From an uncultured Candidatus Thioglobus sp. (lineage in GTDB: Bacteria; Pseudomonadota; Gammaproteobacteria; PS1; Pseudothioglobaceae): 50,062 nt of DNA. This document shows, piece by piece, positions 1 through 8,695 of this stretch (the stretch's first letter is position 1; each line of letters opens with the position of its first letter). A program made the translations under genes and the position numbers. The stretch is taken from assembly GCA_900180385.1 (NCBI GenBank), contig FXLX01000014.1, positions 1 to 50,062 on the forward strand. The letters are read 5' to 3'. The notes under the pieces are model-generated. The model made no database searches and was not told the origin of the DNA. It saw only the letters and a program-made list of their open reading frames with translations.

Positions 1-962
1 CTGCAGGTGTTACTCAATCCGCAACATCAGCCACCATTGGTGAAGCCAGCACAGGCACTTACACCGTGGTGCTTAATACTCAGCCAACAAGTAATGTAAC
101 CATCACCCTTACCAGTAATGATACGACGGCTGCCACAGTGACCAGCCCACTTACCTTTACTTCAGGTAATTGGTCTACCCCACAAACCGTTACCATTACA
201 GGTGTGAACGATGCAGATGCAGTTAGTGAAACCGTAACCATTAGCCATGCATTATCTGGCGGTGGTTACAACGCTGTAACAATGACTAACTTTACCGCAA
301 CGATGACGGATGATGATGTGTTCATCTCAGGCGATATCTTTAACGGCAAGGTTTACCTCACCGTTACCTCACCTGATACAGGACGTGTGTGGCTCGATAG
401 AAACCTTGGTGCCACTCAAGTGGCAGCCTCAAGCACAGACAGTGCCGCTTATGGTGATTCGTATCAGTGGGGGCGAGCAACAGATGGGCATGAATTGCGC
501 TCAGCTACGACAGCTACGACAGCAACAGCAACCTTGGCAACCACTATTAGCCCAGGTGTAAATGCATTCGTCACTAATTCCACAGCGCCATATGACTGGA
601 CTAGCGCAGATAGCGCAGGTAGTAGTAGAGTTAGTGCTTGGAATAGTGGCGGGGCAAATGACATTTGCCCATCAGGCTTTAGTGTACCAACTGAGGCAGA
701 AATTACTGCTGACACTATTAGTGCTACCACTACGGATATTACCAACGGTGCCACCGCCTTCTCCAGTTTCCTTAAAATCCCAGTTGCTGGCTACCGCAAT
801 CGTGTGGTTGGCGCGCTTCGCGATGTTGGCTCTTACGCCTTCTTGTGGAGTCGGTCTGCTTATGGTGCGTTTGGTCGCGGTTTGGGCGTCGGTGGTGGCG
901 GTGCGGACTTCTACAGCCTTGATCGCGCCAACGGCTTTAGTGTTCGTTGCATTAAGGATTAA
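1..962 (+). CDS. Partial repeat-rich surface protein with C-terminal FISUMP domain (5' end outside window)
   Basis: The frame is open from base 3 to the TAA at 960-962, so this is the C-terminal ~319 residues of a larger protein. The first ~100 residues form a Thr/Val-rich beta-sandwich repeat (TPQTVTITGVNDAD, then an acidic TDDD end) of the kind repeated many times in large secreted adhesin-like proteins. The rest matches the Fibrobacter succinogenes major paralogous (FISUMP, TIGR02145) pattern: GRVWLDRNLGA, YQWGR, ICPSGFSVPTEAE, FLKIPVAGYR and the terminal GFSVRCIKD. Domains of this C-type-lectin-like class often carry the variable region of diversity-generating retroelements. A surface ligand-binding role is inferred. 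There is no second gene in its operon here; a minus-strand pseudogene follows. Confidence 0.75.
   Translation, partial: AGVTQSATSATIGEASTGTYTVVLNTQPTSNVTITLTSNDTTAATVTSPLTFTSGNWSTPQTVTITGVNDADAVSETVTISHALSGGGYNAVTMTNFTATMTDDDVFISGDIFNGKVYLTVTSPDTGRVWLDRNLGATQVAASSTDSAAYGDSYQWGRATDGHELRSATTATTATATLATTISPGVNAFVTNSTAPYDWTSADSAGSSRVSAWNSGGANDICPSGFSVPTEAEITADTISATTTDITNGATAFSSFLKIPVAGYRNRVVGALRDVGSYAFLWSRSAYGAFGRGLGVGGGGADFYSLDRANGFSVRCIKD
795..959 (+). other. Candidate diversity-generating-retroelement variable region (VR)
   Basis: Between 800 and 929 only 8 of 130 bases are A, and 863-906 (44 bases) has none, while the same gene just upstream is about a quarter A. Adenine loss confined to the last codons of a FISUMP/C-lectin-type gene is what A-directed mutagenic retrohoming leaves in a VR. 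The non-variable anchor would be about 924-959 (encoding RANGFSVRCIKD) plus the GC-rich stretch after the stop. No template repeat or reverse transcriptase gene is visible in this window, so the rest of the system, if present, lies elsewhere. Confidence 0.6.
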
Positions 963-992
963 GCGCAGCGTGACACTTTGATTTATTTGTAA

Positions 993-1609
993 TTATTTTA
1001 ACTGTCTATACGAGTCATCATCAAGAAAGTCTCTGATTTGATCAAGATTTTCTTGAACTAGTTTATTTGCTAATTTTTTAGATGTCACTTCTCCTTCTCC
1101 ACATAAACCTTGAGTCAACCAAATTGTTTGACCATCTAAATTGATATGGGAATAATATGACTCATCGGTGAACTCTAATCACTCTTCTTTAAAACCATAT
1201 ACTAACTCAATTGGTTTACTTGATGAAGAAGAGAGCGAATCCTTAACCCACTTATCATCAGTTTTTTACTAACTAATAGTCCTATATTAGAATCAGGATT
1301 GTCTAATTTATATTTTTTGTAGTAATTTTTGTAAGTATCATAATTGGTTACATCTAATGTGGTTTTATCATTTTCATCATAATAAAGACCAAAGTATTCC
1401 TATCCATTTCTATAAATATCAATCAACTGGTCTAATGTCCAAGAGTAACCATTATTACATCTATTTTTAAATATAATCCCGCCACTTATTGATATAACTT
1501 TATCCAAATTTGTTATTGATGACACACCCCAATCCAACCACTTTCCATTAGACAATGTATTTGTTGATATAAGAATCAAACCTAATATAATCGTATTCTT
1601 TATTTTCAT
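993..1609 (-). pseudogene. Broken gene for a small secreted protein
   Basis: Read on the minus strand it opens with a good signal peptide (MKIKNTIILGLILIS) and runs 69 codons to an in-frame TAG near 1400. The frame stays coding-like afterwards (EYFGLYYDENDKTTLDV), then needs a frameshift near 1265 to continue (TDDKWVKDSL, then GQTIWLTQGLCGEGEV), with another internal TGA near 1180, ending at TAA 993-995. The intact ancestor would have been about 205 residues and exported. Family not recognised. Three separate lesions argue for real decay rather than a sequencing slip. It starts 3 bases after the stop of the truncated gene upstream on the same strand, so the two were probably an operon. Confidence 0.6.
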
Positions 1610-1612
1610 AAA

Positions 1613-1729
1613 TTACTCCTGTTCCATCCTAGATCTACGTTCGTTTAATGTCTTCCCTTCATACATCCAATATGTTGGACCAGACACTTGTTTCCATGTG
1701 TAACCCATACGACGAACAATCTCTAACGC
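1613..1729 (-). pseudogene. Truncated 3' end of an unknown gene, cut by the IS1595 remnant
   Basis: About 38 codons of open minus-strand frame (containing GYTWKQVSGPTYWMYEGK, ending RRSRMEQE) stop at TAA 1613-1615, only 3 bases before the ATG of the next broken gene. Translation is lost at about 1730, exactly where transposase coding sequence begins on the other strand, so the 5' part was removed by insertion or deletion. No family assignment is possible from this fragment. Confidence 0.45.
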
Positions 1730-1730
1730 T

Positions 1731-2108
1731 ATGAAAAACAACATTAAGCACAGCTCCACCGTCTACGCTGACGAGCACCATGCTTATGATGCGTTAGATA
1801 GTGTCTACAACATAAGGCGTATTAATCATTCTGAATGTTATAGCACTAGTGAAAGTTGTACTAATTTTGCAGAAGGATGGTTTTCTCGATTGAGACGATC
1901 TGAAATTGGGCAGTTCCATCATGTGGCCGGTAAGTATCTTCATGCCTATGCTAATGAGATGGCATTCCGTGAGGACTATAGACGCAAGGACAATGGCAGT
2001 GTTCTATTAACGTTAACCGATAGATGCCTTAAAACCCAAACATCAAGAGATTGGTCGGGTTATTGGCAGGGCAATAAACAACAAGGCGAAGTAATGATTG
2101 CCGCTTAA
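1731..2108 (+). mobile_element. IS1595-family (ISXO2-like) transposase remnant, C-terminal part
   Basis: The 125-residue reading frame matches the end of ISXO2-type DDE transposases: STVYADEHHAYDAL (a catalytic Asp region), NHSECYS, NFAEGWFSRLRR and the ANEMAFREDYRR tail. Family members are usually about 300 residues, so roughly the first 60% is missing and the first ATG is just an internal Met. The left breakpoint is near 1730 against a truncated minus-strand gene; the right side runs almost directly into the next gene at 2139. No intact terminal repeats were recognised. It is inactive and marks a past rearrangement of the 1-2.1 kb region. Confidence 0.75.
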
Positions 2109-2138
2109 AAAATCAAAAAACGCTACCAACTTTGATCA

Positions 2139-2579
2139 CTAGCATTTTTTCCAAAGAATCACACCACCAGTATCATTACTTCTCCCTGATTCAATAATAA
2201 GCCCGCTAGATTCCTGCTTTTTAAGGTAATTACCAACATTTGTGTTAAGTTGCCCATTTGCCCCTTTAATATCTTGCCTATCTTTAATGTAAGCAGTAAT
2301 ATCACTTGGTGTGAATGTTGAATTTTTATCAACCTTTAGTCTAATGTACTCGCCTGATAATTGAGATAATGCACCACGAGGTAGCATAGGGCTTTTAGTG
2401 TTCTTTCTGCGTGCTTTTACAAGGTGCAGTAAGTCATCATATCCCAAGAGGCTTAAGCTCATTTTAAGTGCGGTAATTTCAGCATTCTTTTGGTTTAATG
2501 CGGAGAGTAGCACAGATACTTCACCTTGCAACTCTGAACATTTGTTGATTAGTGAGTTTGCAACTGGGGATGTGGACAT
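2139..2579 (-). CDS. Hypothetical coiled-coil protein with possible winged-helix C-terminus
   Basis: The 146-residue product was not recognised. Residues ~10-50 have heptad-like spacing (NKCSELQGEVSVLLSALNQ and following), suggesting a short coiled coil. Residues ~75-146 (GEYIRLKVDKNSTFTPSDI ... NVGNYLKKQESSGLI) read like a helix-turn-helix or winged-helix fold with a basic recognition segment, so a DNA-binding or regulatory role is possible but unproven. No signal peptide or membrane segment. It is divergent from the glycine-zipper gene at 2690, the two sharing a 110-bp AT-rich gap, and lies immediately beside the IS1595 remnant. Confidence 0.55.
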   Translation of the reverse strand: MSTSPVANSLINKCSELQGEVSVLLSALNQKNAEITALKMSLSLLGYDDLLHLVKARRKNTKSPMLPRGALSQLSGEYIRLKVDKNSTFTPSDITAYIKDRQDIKGANGQLNTNVGNYLKKQESSGLIIESGRSNDTGGVILWKKC

Positions 2580-2689
2580 AGATACCTCAAAATGATTGTT
2601 ATTAATGAGGTTATTTTATGAGAATTTTGGTTAATTACTAGGTATAATTACTACATAATACTGGTAAATTATAACAATGGAGTTGTTAC

Positions 2690-3220
2690 ATGAAGCTAAA
2701 TACAATAATATTAACCCCAATATTACTGCTTAGTCAATCGGCAATATCAGTCAGCTATTCAGACACAGCGAAAATTACTTCCGTAGATAAAATTTATCGT
2801 ACTCACACTATTCGTGAACCGCATCAAGATTGCTACATTAAAGAATTTTATCAAGCTGATGGTGATGGTTCGGCAACCAATGAAATTGTTGGTGGCTTGT
2901 TTGGCGGCTTAATTGGCAATCAATTTGGTGGTGGTAGTGGCAAGGATGCGATGACAGTTGCTGGTGCATTATTAGGTGCGTCATTGGCTCATGACGACGA
3001 GTTAGCAAAGTCAAAGAATGGGCGTATGATTAGTAAAGAAGTTTGCGAAACTAGATATCGTACAGAGTCGGTTGAGCGTTTGAATCATTATCGTGTTGAG
3101 TATGAATATGATGGGCGTACCTTTACTTATACGACAAAGAGTAAGCCTTATGGCAGTACACTAAAAATTAAGGTGAACATTTCTCCTAAACAAACAAATG
3201 GCAACAGAAAAAACATTTGA
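2690..3220 (+). CDS. Glycine-zipper (17-kDa surface antigen/SlyB-like) envelope protein
   Basis: A 176-residue protein with an N-terminal signal peptide (hydrophobic to about residue 20, ending SQSAISVS) and no lipobox Cys at the cleavage site. Residues ~66-102 form a glycine-zipper two-transmembrane hairpin (EIVGGLFGGLIGNQFGGGSG, then AGALLGASLA), typical of Rick_17kDa_Anti/SlyB-type outer-membrane proteins. The C-terminal third (ETRYRTESVERLNHYRVEYE) is the usual soluble part of these proteins. A GGAG ribosome site lies 7 bases before the ATG, and a TATAAT box at 2643-2648 could serve as the -10. Its last 23 bases overlap the next gene. Confidence 0.75.
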   Translation: MKLNTIILTPILLLSQSAISVSYSDTAKITSVDKIYRTHTIREPHQDCYIKEFYQADGDGSATNEIVGGLFGGLIGNQFGGGSGKDAMTVAGALLGASLAHDDELAKSKNGRMISKEVCETRYRTESVERLNHYRVEYEYDGRTFTYTTKSKPYGSTLKIKVNISPKQTNGNRKNI

Positions 3221-3488
3221 TCAAGTTAAAAAATTGGCTGAGCAGGGTGATGCCCAATCTCAATATGAGTTAGTACTCGCTTATGATTTAGGTTTGAACA
3301 CTGATAAAAATTTAGCCAAAGCATTTGAGTGGTATCAAAAATCTGCCGACCAAGAATATGCAAAATCACAGTATAATTTGGGCATATTTTTTGCCTTGGC
3401 AAAATCAGTTGATAAAGACATTGAACAATCAAAACACTGGATTAGGAGAGCTAATGAAAATGGCTATTCTGGCGGTAGTATTTTTTAA
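3198..3488 (+). CDS. Small Sel1-repeat protein
   Basis: The 96-residue product consists of about two and a half Sel1 (TPR-like) helical repeats: AEQGDAQSQYELVLAYDLG, then the AKAFEWYQKSADQEY repeat and a third beginning DIEQSKHWIRRA. There is no signal peptide, so it is probably cytoplasmic, and Sel1 arrays usually mediate protein-protein contacts. The ATG lies inside the preceding gene (23-bp overlap), implying coupled translation with the glycine-zipper protein, and pyrF follows after 12 bases. A broken, longer Sel1 gene lies on the other side of pyrF and the tRNA. Confidence 0.7.
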   Translation: MATEKTFDQVKKLAEQGDAQSQYELVLAYDLGLNTDKNLAKAFEWYQKSADQEYAKSQYNLGIFFALAKSVDKDIEQSKHWIRRANENGYSGGSIF

Positions 3489-3500
3489 ATAGGGATAACC

Positions 3501-4196
3501 ATGAAAGATATTAAATTAGAAGATAGATTGATTTTTGCATTAGATGTTCCAGAAGTAGATCAAGCTAAAGATTTGGTTAACTTACTAGATGATAGCGTTA
3601 GTTTTTATAAAATTGGCATGGAGTTATTGATGACCGGCCGATATTTTGAATTAATGGATTGGCTAATTGCTAAAGACAAAAAAGTTTTTGTCGATCTTAA
3701 ATTTTTTGATGTACCAGAAACAGTCGGTAGAACGATTCATCGTTTAAGCGAAACAGGCGCAACCTTCGCAACCATTCATGGCAATCAAGGATTAATGGAA
3801 AAAGCAGCTGAAAATAAAGGCGATCTTAAAATTTTAGCGGTAACCGCTTTAACCAGTCTTGATCGTGGTGATTTAGATGATTTGGGCTTTAAATGTGATG
3901 TGCAAGAATTAGTTATTTCTCGTGCAAAGCGTGCATTTGAAGCGGGTTGTGATGGCGTTGTTTCTTCAGGCCTTGAAGTGCCGTTTTTACGTGAATTTGT
4001 AGATAATAAATTAATTGCAGTAACGCCAGGTATTCGCCCTGTTGCTAATGACGATGATCAAAAACGTGTGGTTGACGTGGCAACAGCATTTCAATCTGGC
4101 TCTGATTATATTGTGGTTGGCCGTCCAATTAAAAATGCAGAAGATCCATACGCGGCAGCGAGTAATATTCAAGAAATTATCAAGAGTTGTTTTTAA
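3501..4196 (+). CDS. pyrF: Orotidine 5'-phosphate decarboxylase
   Basis: It converts OMP to UMP, the last step of de novo pyrimidine synthesis, in the cytoplasm. The 231-residue length is normal for the bacterial short form. Key residues are visible: the substrate Asp in ALDVP (D15), the catalytic DLKFFD motif (D65, K67, D70), the phosphate-binding VTPGIRP loop (174-180) and VVGRPI (205-210). The ATG has a GGGAT ribosome site and starts 12 bases after the small Sel1 gene, so it is probably read from the promoter at the glycine-zipper gene or one further in. Confidence 0.97.
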   Translation: MKDIKLEDRLIFALDVPEVDQAKDLVNLLDDSVSFYKIGMELLMTGRYFELMDWLIAKDKKVFVDLKFFDVPETVGRTIHRLSETGATFATIHGNQGLMEKAAENKGDLKILAVTALTSLDRGDLDDLGFKCDVQELVISRAKRAFEAGCDGVVSSGLEVPFLREFVDNKLIAVTPGIRPVANDDDQKRVVDVATAFQSGSDYIVVGRPIKNAEDPYAAASNIQEIIKSCF

Positions 4197-4216
4197 TATA
4201 AATGTTCTTTACGGAG

Positions 4217-4222
4217 TATAAT
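4217..4222 (+). promoter_or_regulatory. -10 box likely serving tRNA-Val
   Basis: A perfect TATAAT lies 41 bases before the mature tRNA 5' end, and no good -35 hexamer is seen at 16-18 bases. The predicted leader contains the inverted repeat GTTATTA...TAATAAC (about 4231-4253), which could form a small hairpin ahead of the tRNA. Confidence 0.45.
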
Positions 4223-4263
4223 TCCGCATTCGTTATTAGCACTTGTTAATAACAATCTTTTAA

Positions 4264-4340
4264 AGTCGCGTAACTCAGTTGGTTAGAGTGCCAGCATGAC
4301 ATGCTGGAAGTCGTCAGTTCAAATCTGACCGTGACTACCA
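4264..4340 (+). tRNA. tRNA-Val (anticodon GAC), CCA encoded
   Basis: The cloverleaf can be read directly. The 7-bp acceptor stem is AGTCGCG/CGTGACT with one G-U pair. The anticodon stem is CCAGC/GCTGG with loop ATGACAT, placing GAC at positions 34-36. The T arm is GTCAG/CTGAC with loop TTCAAAT. The discriminator is A and the CCA end is genomically encoded at 4338-4340. It stands alone between pyrF and a broken Sel1 gene. Confidence 0.95.
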
Positions 4341-4531
4341 AAATATGCTTAATTTTTGATCGATTTTTACTCGTTTGTAAAATTTCCGAAATTTTTCAGA
4401 GTCTTTATTTATCTTTAATTTTTAGTTGAAAATGGCTATTTTTCACCCTTAAAGCCTTTTTTCTTCTGCTTTTAAGGTGAGTTTTTAACTCATTTTGATA
4501 ATTTTTAATATTTTTAGGTACAATTCTGTAG

Positions 4532-5570
4532 ATGAAGTTAATTCCTATTATTTTTTCTTAGTACTGTAATATTTGCCGATTTTAATTTGTATGATCGAGG
4601 TAAGGCTTATTACTATGGTGAGGGTGTTGAGCAGAATTATGACAAAGCATTTAGTGCATTTTCACATGCGGTTAAATCTAATAATGCTGATGCGCAAACT
4701 GCATTGGGCGTTATGTATATCAAAGGTCGTGGTGTCGAACGAGATGATTAGCAAGGTATTGCCTATCTAAAAAAATCAGCCAAATCTAATCATGCCAAGG
4801 GCCAATATATTTTGGGCAGTATGTATTATTTAGGCATTGGTGTTGATCGAAATTTAAGGTTAGCCAAACAGTGGATTGAAAAATCTGCCATTCAGGGTTA
4901 TGCTGATGCCCAAAATAATTTGTCAAAAATGTATGAAATTGGTGTGGGTGTTAAGCAAAATAAAATACTGGCTAATAAGTGGCGTCTTGAAGCTGCAGAA
5001 TCTGGCAATAGCGAAGCTCAATACTACTTGGCCCAAGATTATGAAAATAATCAAAATTTCACTAAAGCTTTTGATTTATATGAGGATTCGGCTGAGGGTG
5101 GCTATGTTAAGGCTAAATTAAAATTAGCCAATATGCATAGCAAGGGGCTGTTGACTAATAGTGATCCAGAGCAAATATTTGGTTATTATTTAGCAGCGTA
5201 TAAAGGTGGTGAAAAATCTCTTGCATACAAGTTGGCTGATTTGTATGAAGAGGGTATTGGCACAAAGATTAATTACTCCAAGGCTCATTCATATTATAGG
5301 CAAGCGTTGGATGAAGGTAATTTAGATGCATATTTGGACATAGCCAAACATTATAAACTTGGCACAGGTGTTGAAATTAATCTAGAAAAATCTTATAGCT
5401 TCACCATTGCTGCGGCCAGAAAAGGACATAAAGGTGCTTGGCGTGAGGTTGCCGATCTATATATACAGGGAAAAGGCGTTCAAAAGTCTATTAAAAAAGC
5501 TAAATACTGGCTTGGAAAGCTTTCAAAATCTGGCAATCTGAAAGCTGACCAACAATTAAAAGAATTATAA
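4532..5570 (+). pseudogene. Sel1-repeat secreted protein, disrupted by a frameshift and a stop
   Basis: The ATG at 4532 begins MKLIPIIF, but the frame hits a stop at 4559. Removing one T from the T6 run at 4551-4556 restores a signal peptide (MKLIPIIFLSTVIFA) fused to Sel1 repeats (AYYYGEGVEQNYDKAF ...). A second lesion, TAG at 4749-4751, interrupts the repeat array after GVERDD. From 4812 the frame is open for 252 codons with about six more Sel1 repeats (MYYLGIGV, MYEIGVGV, LYEEGIGT, HYKLGTGV, LYIQGKGV). Intact, it would be about 345 residues and periplasmic or secreted. The 3' part could still be expressed from an internal start, but the repeats there lack an export signal. Confidence 0.7.
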
Positions 5571-5981
5571 AAATGGTATAAATCTGCCTGTATTTTGGCG
5601 ATATTCTGAATAGTTTTTAAATCGTTTTGATAGTAATTTTTCTTCAAAATTTGATTTTAAAATCAAATTAATCAACAGTATAATCATAATTAGTTGGGCT
5701 ATCCAATGAGGGTTGCTGAGCATTAATGCCAAGCAGAATAGCAATACACTTGTGTACATTGGATGCCTGATACATTGATAAACACCTTGCGTTCTTAGTT
5801 GGTGATTTTCTTTAAGTGTTGGAATGATATTTAGATTATCAAATTTCATATTAATGATGGCAATACCACCAATAATCATAGCCATTGTAAGTAGTAAAAA
5901 TTCCGGCCAATTAAATTGGCTGGGCTGAATATTAAACATTAGAAAAATAATACAGCTGAATTGGATAACAACGTAAATCAT
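5565..5981 (-). CDS. Small integral-membrane methyltransferase of the ICMT/PEMT type
   Basis: A 138-residue membrane protein with about four hydrophobic segments. The second half carries the signature of isoprenylcysteine carboxyl methyltransferase-like enzymes: GVYQCIRHPMYTS, a hydrophobic span, then EEKLLSKRFKNYSEYRQ and a C-terminal GRFIPFL. In characterised members the RHP...E...Y region binds S-adenosylmethionine. The substrate cannot be inferred here. The last 6 bases overlap the end of the convergent Sel1 pseudogene, and the start is divergent from the ubiquinone hydroxylase gene with a 55-bp shared promoter gap. Confidence 0.75.
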   Translation of the reverse strand: MIYVVIQFSCIIFLMFNIQPSQFNWPEFLLLTMAMIIGGIAIINMKFDNLNIIPTLKENHQLRTQGVYQCIRHPMYTSVLLFCLALMLSNPHWIAQLIMIILLINLILKSNFEEKLLSKRFKNYSEYRQNTGRFIPFL

Positions 5982-6036
5982 CGCAAGCCTTGATTGTTAT
6001 AATAATGCTATTATCTCATAAAAATTTGACCTAAAT

Positions 6037-7272
6037 ATGCAAACAGCATACGATATTGTAATTATTGGCGCAGGGCCAGCAGGGCTTAGTTTTGCTAGTT
6101 CTATGATAGACACAAAGGTAAAGATCCTAATGATAGAAAAATCTAGTATTGAATCTTTGTCAGCACCCCAGCCTGATGGTAGGGAAATTGCACTTACGCA
6201 TCTATCATTGAAAATTTTAAAAAAACTAGGTGTTTGGGATTTGGTTGAACAGGTAGAAGTTTCATTGTTAAAAGAAGCTAAAGTTTTTGACGGTGACTCA
6301 CCTTCATTATTAAACTTTAAAAGCGATAAATCTTCAATTGAAGCATTGGGCTATTTAGTGCCTAATTATCAAATTAGAAAAGCACTTTATCAGCGTGTTA
6401 GTCAGGCTAATAATATTGATATTATTGGTGATAGTGCCGTTGATGATGTTAACTATAAAGATGAATATTCTGAAGTGGTATTTTCTGACCAGCGACTTGT
6501 GAATACCAAGCTTGTTATTGCAGCTGATAGTCGATTTTCAAATATTCGTCGCAAGGTCGGTATTCCAGCAATCATGAAAGATTTTTCAAAAGTTATGATT
6601 GTTACCAAAATGAATCATCAGAAATCTCATGAAAATACTGCGCTAGAATGTTTTGATTACGGTCAAACTTTAGCACTTTTACCCATGGTTGGTAATGCGT
6701 CATCAGTTGTTTTAACGGTAAAAACTGATCAATCTGAAGAAATTTTACAAATGAGCGAAGCCGATTTTAATAAGAAAATGACTAAAGATTTTAGAGGTGT
6801 TTTGGGTCAAATGACCCAAGAGGGTGACAGACACTCTTACCCATTGATCGGCGTACATGCGCAAACATTTATTGCTGATCGATTTGCATTGATTGGTGAT
6901 GCATCTGTTGGCATGCATCCAGTTACTGCACATGGGTTTAATCTAGGCCTAAGAGGGCAGAGTATATTAGCCGACTTGGTTAAAGATGCGCTTGATCATG
7001 GGCAAGATATCGGTTCTACTGCTTTATTAAAGCTTTATGAGAAAAAACACATCAATTTAACCCGCTTAATGTTTTTTGGTACCAATGGTGTTGTTGCTTT
7101 ATTTACGAATGATGCGCCTGCTATTAAGCAAGTGAGAAGATTAGTATTGAAATTTGCTGAACACTTTCCGCCTATTAAATATTTAATTTCTAATCATTTG
7201 ACTGAGGCAAAAACAAACCCTTTTAAGCCATTTGAAAAGATATTAAAAAACTACCATTCTAATGACAATTGA
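6037..7272 (+). CDS. ubiM: FAD-dependent ubiquinone-biosynthesis hydroxylase (UbiH/UbiF/UbiM family)
   Basis: A 411-residue flavoprotein monooxygenase that would hydroxylate the aromatic ring of a ubiquinone precursor using O2 and NAD(P)H. Visible motifs: the Rossmann GAGPAG at residues 11-16, [11 protein letters not shown] near residue 50 (the family GRxIAL element), and the FAD ribityl-binding [19 protein letters not shown] near 287-305. The DGREIALTH and [10 protein letters not shown] forms recall the UbiM subgroup, but UbiH/UbiF/UbiI cannot be excluded without alignment. Its 3' end overlaps pdxH by 11 bases, so the two are translationally coupled. Confidence 0.8.
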   Translation: MQTAYDIVIIGAGPAGLSFASSMIDTKVKILMIEKSSIESLSAPQPDGREIALTHLSLKILKKLGVWDLVEQVEVSLLKEAKVFDGDSPSLLNFKSDKSSIEALGYLVPNYQIRKALYQRVSQANNIDIIGDSAVDDVNYKDEYSEVVFSDQRLVNTKLVIAADSRFSNIRRKVGIPAIMKDFSKVMIVTKMNHQKSHENTALECFDYGQTLALLPMVGNASSVVLTVKTDQSEEILQMSEADFNKKMTKDFRGVLGQMTQEGDRHSYPLIGVHAQTFIADRFALIGDASVGMHPVTAHGFNLGLRGQSILADLVKDALDHGQDIGSTALLKLYEKKHINLTRLMFFGTNGVVALFTNDAPAIKQVRRLVLKFAEHFPPIKYLISNHLTEAKTNPFKPFEKILKNYHSNDN

Positions 7273-7900
7273 CCTCAACTCATTGCGTCGAGAATTTACC
7301 AGTCAGGGTATTTCTCGAGAGCAAATGAATAAAAACCCATTCATTCAATTTGAACAATGGATTCAACAAGCAAGTGATGCAGATTTAACCTTGCCAAATG
7401 CTATGAGTTTGGCCACTAGCAATGATAATGAAGTTAGCATTCGAACAGTATTATTAAAAACTTTCGACGAAAAAGGCTTTGTCTTTTTTACTAATTATAA
7501 TTCTAAAAAATCTCAACAAATTGAGCAAAATCCAAAAGCAGGATTACTATTTCCTTGGTTAGACTTAGAAAGGCAAGTTAAGGTATCTGGTGCAGTTGAA
7601 AAAATTTCAACACTTGAGTCAATTAAATATTTTTCTTCACGACCTAAAGATTCACAATTAGGCGCTTGGGCATCAAGTCAATCAAGTTCTGTTTCTTCAA
7701 GACAAGCGTTGCTAATGCAATTTGAGTCAATGAAAACTAAGTTTAAACGAGGTAAAATTCCTTTGCCTGATTTCTGGGGCGGGTATCGAGTCATACCCCA
7801 TAGAATTGAATTTTGGCAGGGCAGAGAGAATCGCCTACATGATCGTTTTGTTTATCTAAAACAAGGCGAGAATTGGATTATTGAGCGTTTAGCGCCTTAA
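7262..7900 (+). CDS. pdxH: Pyridoxamine/pyridoxine 5'-phosphate oxidase
   Basis: The FMN enzyme that makes pyridoxal 5'-phosphate from PNP or PMP; argD in this window needs that cofactor. The 212-residue length is standard. The N-terminal half has [20 protein letters not shown] with [12 protein letters not shown], the FMN-phosphate-binding core. The C-terminal half has [28 protein letters not shown] and the terminal WIIERLAP, all diagnostic. It starts inside the end of the hydroxylase gene and converges with aroE, overlapping it by 12 bases. Confidence 0.97.
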   Translation: MTIDLNSLRREFTSQGISREQMNKNPFIQFEQWIQQASDADLTLPNAMSLATSNDNEVSIRTVLLKTFDEKGFVFFTNYNSKKSQQIEQNPKAGLLFPWLDLERQVKVSGAVEKISTLESIKYFSSRPKDSQLGAWASSQSSSVSSRQALLMQFESMKTKFKRGKIPLPDFWGGYRVIPHRIEFWQGRENRLHDRFVYLKQGENWIIERLAP

Positions 7901-8692
7901 TTTTTTAATAACTGATTGAGTGTCAGGCTTGCTGCCTGTCCAAAATTCAAAACTACAGGCGGCTTGCTCGACTAGCATACCAAGTCCATCAATAATCATT
8001 GCAGCATTATTCTCTTTTGCCCAGTCCATAAAAGGTGTTTGCTTGCCATACATAAGGTCATAACAAATAGCACCATTAGTACAGCCATTAGCTATATTTG
8101 GCATCTTCCCATCTAGTGAGGCACTGGTGGCGTTGATAATTATATCAATTGGATCATCTTTAATTTTATCCAGGCCAAAGCCGTATGTATTGCCATAATC
8201 TGAAAAATCTTGCTGTAGCTTTTCGGCCTTGCTTGCAGTACGATTTGCAATCATAATGCGTTTCGGGTTTTCTTTAAGCAGAGGCAGTAGAATGCCTTGC
8301 GTTGCACCACCAGCACCTAAAATTAAAATTATTTTATCTTTAAGGGTAATTTTAAGATTTTTGATTAAGTCATTAACCAGCCCAATACCATCTGTATTTT
8401 CACCAATATACTGACTATTGTTAATTTTAATGGTGTTGACGGCGCCCGCTGTTTTTGCATTAAGTGTTAGCTCAGTTGCAAAATTATAGGCATCCAATTT
8501 AAAAGGCACAGTAATGTTAAAGCCATTAGCACCCTCATTGATAAACTGATTGGCCGTATTGGAAAACGCATCAATTGGTGCTAATATCTTACTGTAATTA
8601 ACGGTTAAGCCAGTTTGCTGTGCAAATTGAGTATGAATATCAGGCGATAAACTATGCTCAATTGGATTGCCAAAGACTGCTAATTTGTACAT
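7889..8692 (-). CDS. aroE: Shikimate dehydrogenase
   Basis: Reduces 3-dehydroshikimate to shikimate with NADPH in the chorismate pathway. The 267 residues include the substrate-binding [10 protein letters not shown] (about 9-18), FNITVPFK with the catalytic Lys, ENTDGIGLV, the glycine-rich NADP loop LGAGGATQG (about 126-134), the ANRT basic patch, and [11 protein letters not shown] near the end. The gene starts 3 bases after the rne stop, so it is expressed as the tail of the rne transcript, and its 3' end overlaps pdxH. Confidence 0.96.
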   Translation of the reverse strand: MYKLAVFGNPIEHSLSPDIHTQFAQQTGLTVNYSKILAPIDAFSNTANQFINEGANGFNITVPFKLDAYNFATELTLNAKTAGAVNTIKINNSQYIGENTDGIGLVNDLIKNLKITLKDKIILILGAGGATQGILLPLLKENPKRIMIANRTASKAEKLQQDFSDYGNTYGFGLDKIKDDPIDIIINATSASLDGKMPNIANGCTNGAICYDLMYGKQTPFMDWAKENNAAMIIDGLGMLVEQAACSFEFWTGSKPDTQSVIKKLRR

Positions 8693-8695
8693 TGG

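Noticed and set aside
464..754. Minus-strand hydrophobic 96-codon frame
   Set aside because: It is antisense to the FISUMP coding region with no ribosome site; the plus-strand frame carries the recognisable domain.
4264..4340. tRNA-Val as an integration site for a genomic island
   Set aside because: No integrase and no repeat of the tRNA 3' end was seen nearby.
4812..5570. A stand-alone Sel1 gene
   Set aside because: Repeats and a signal peptide continue upstream to 4532 once one T and one stop are discounted, so this is the 3' part of a broken gene.
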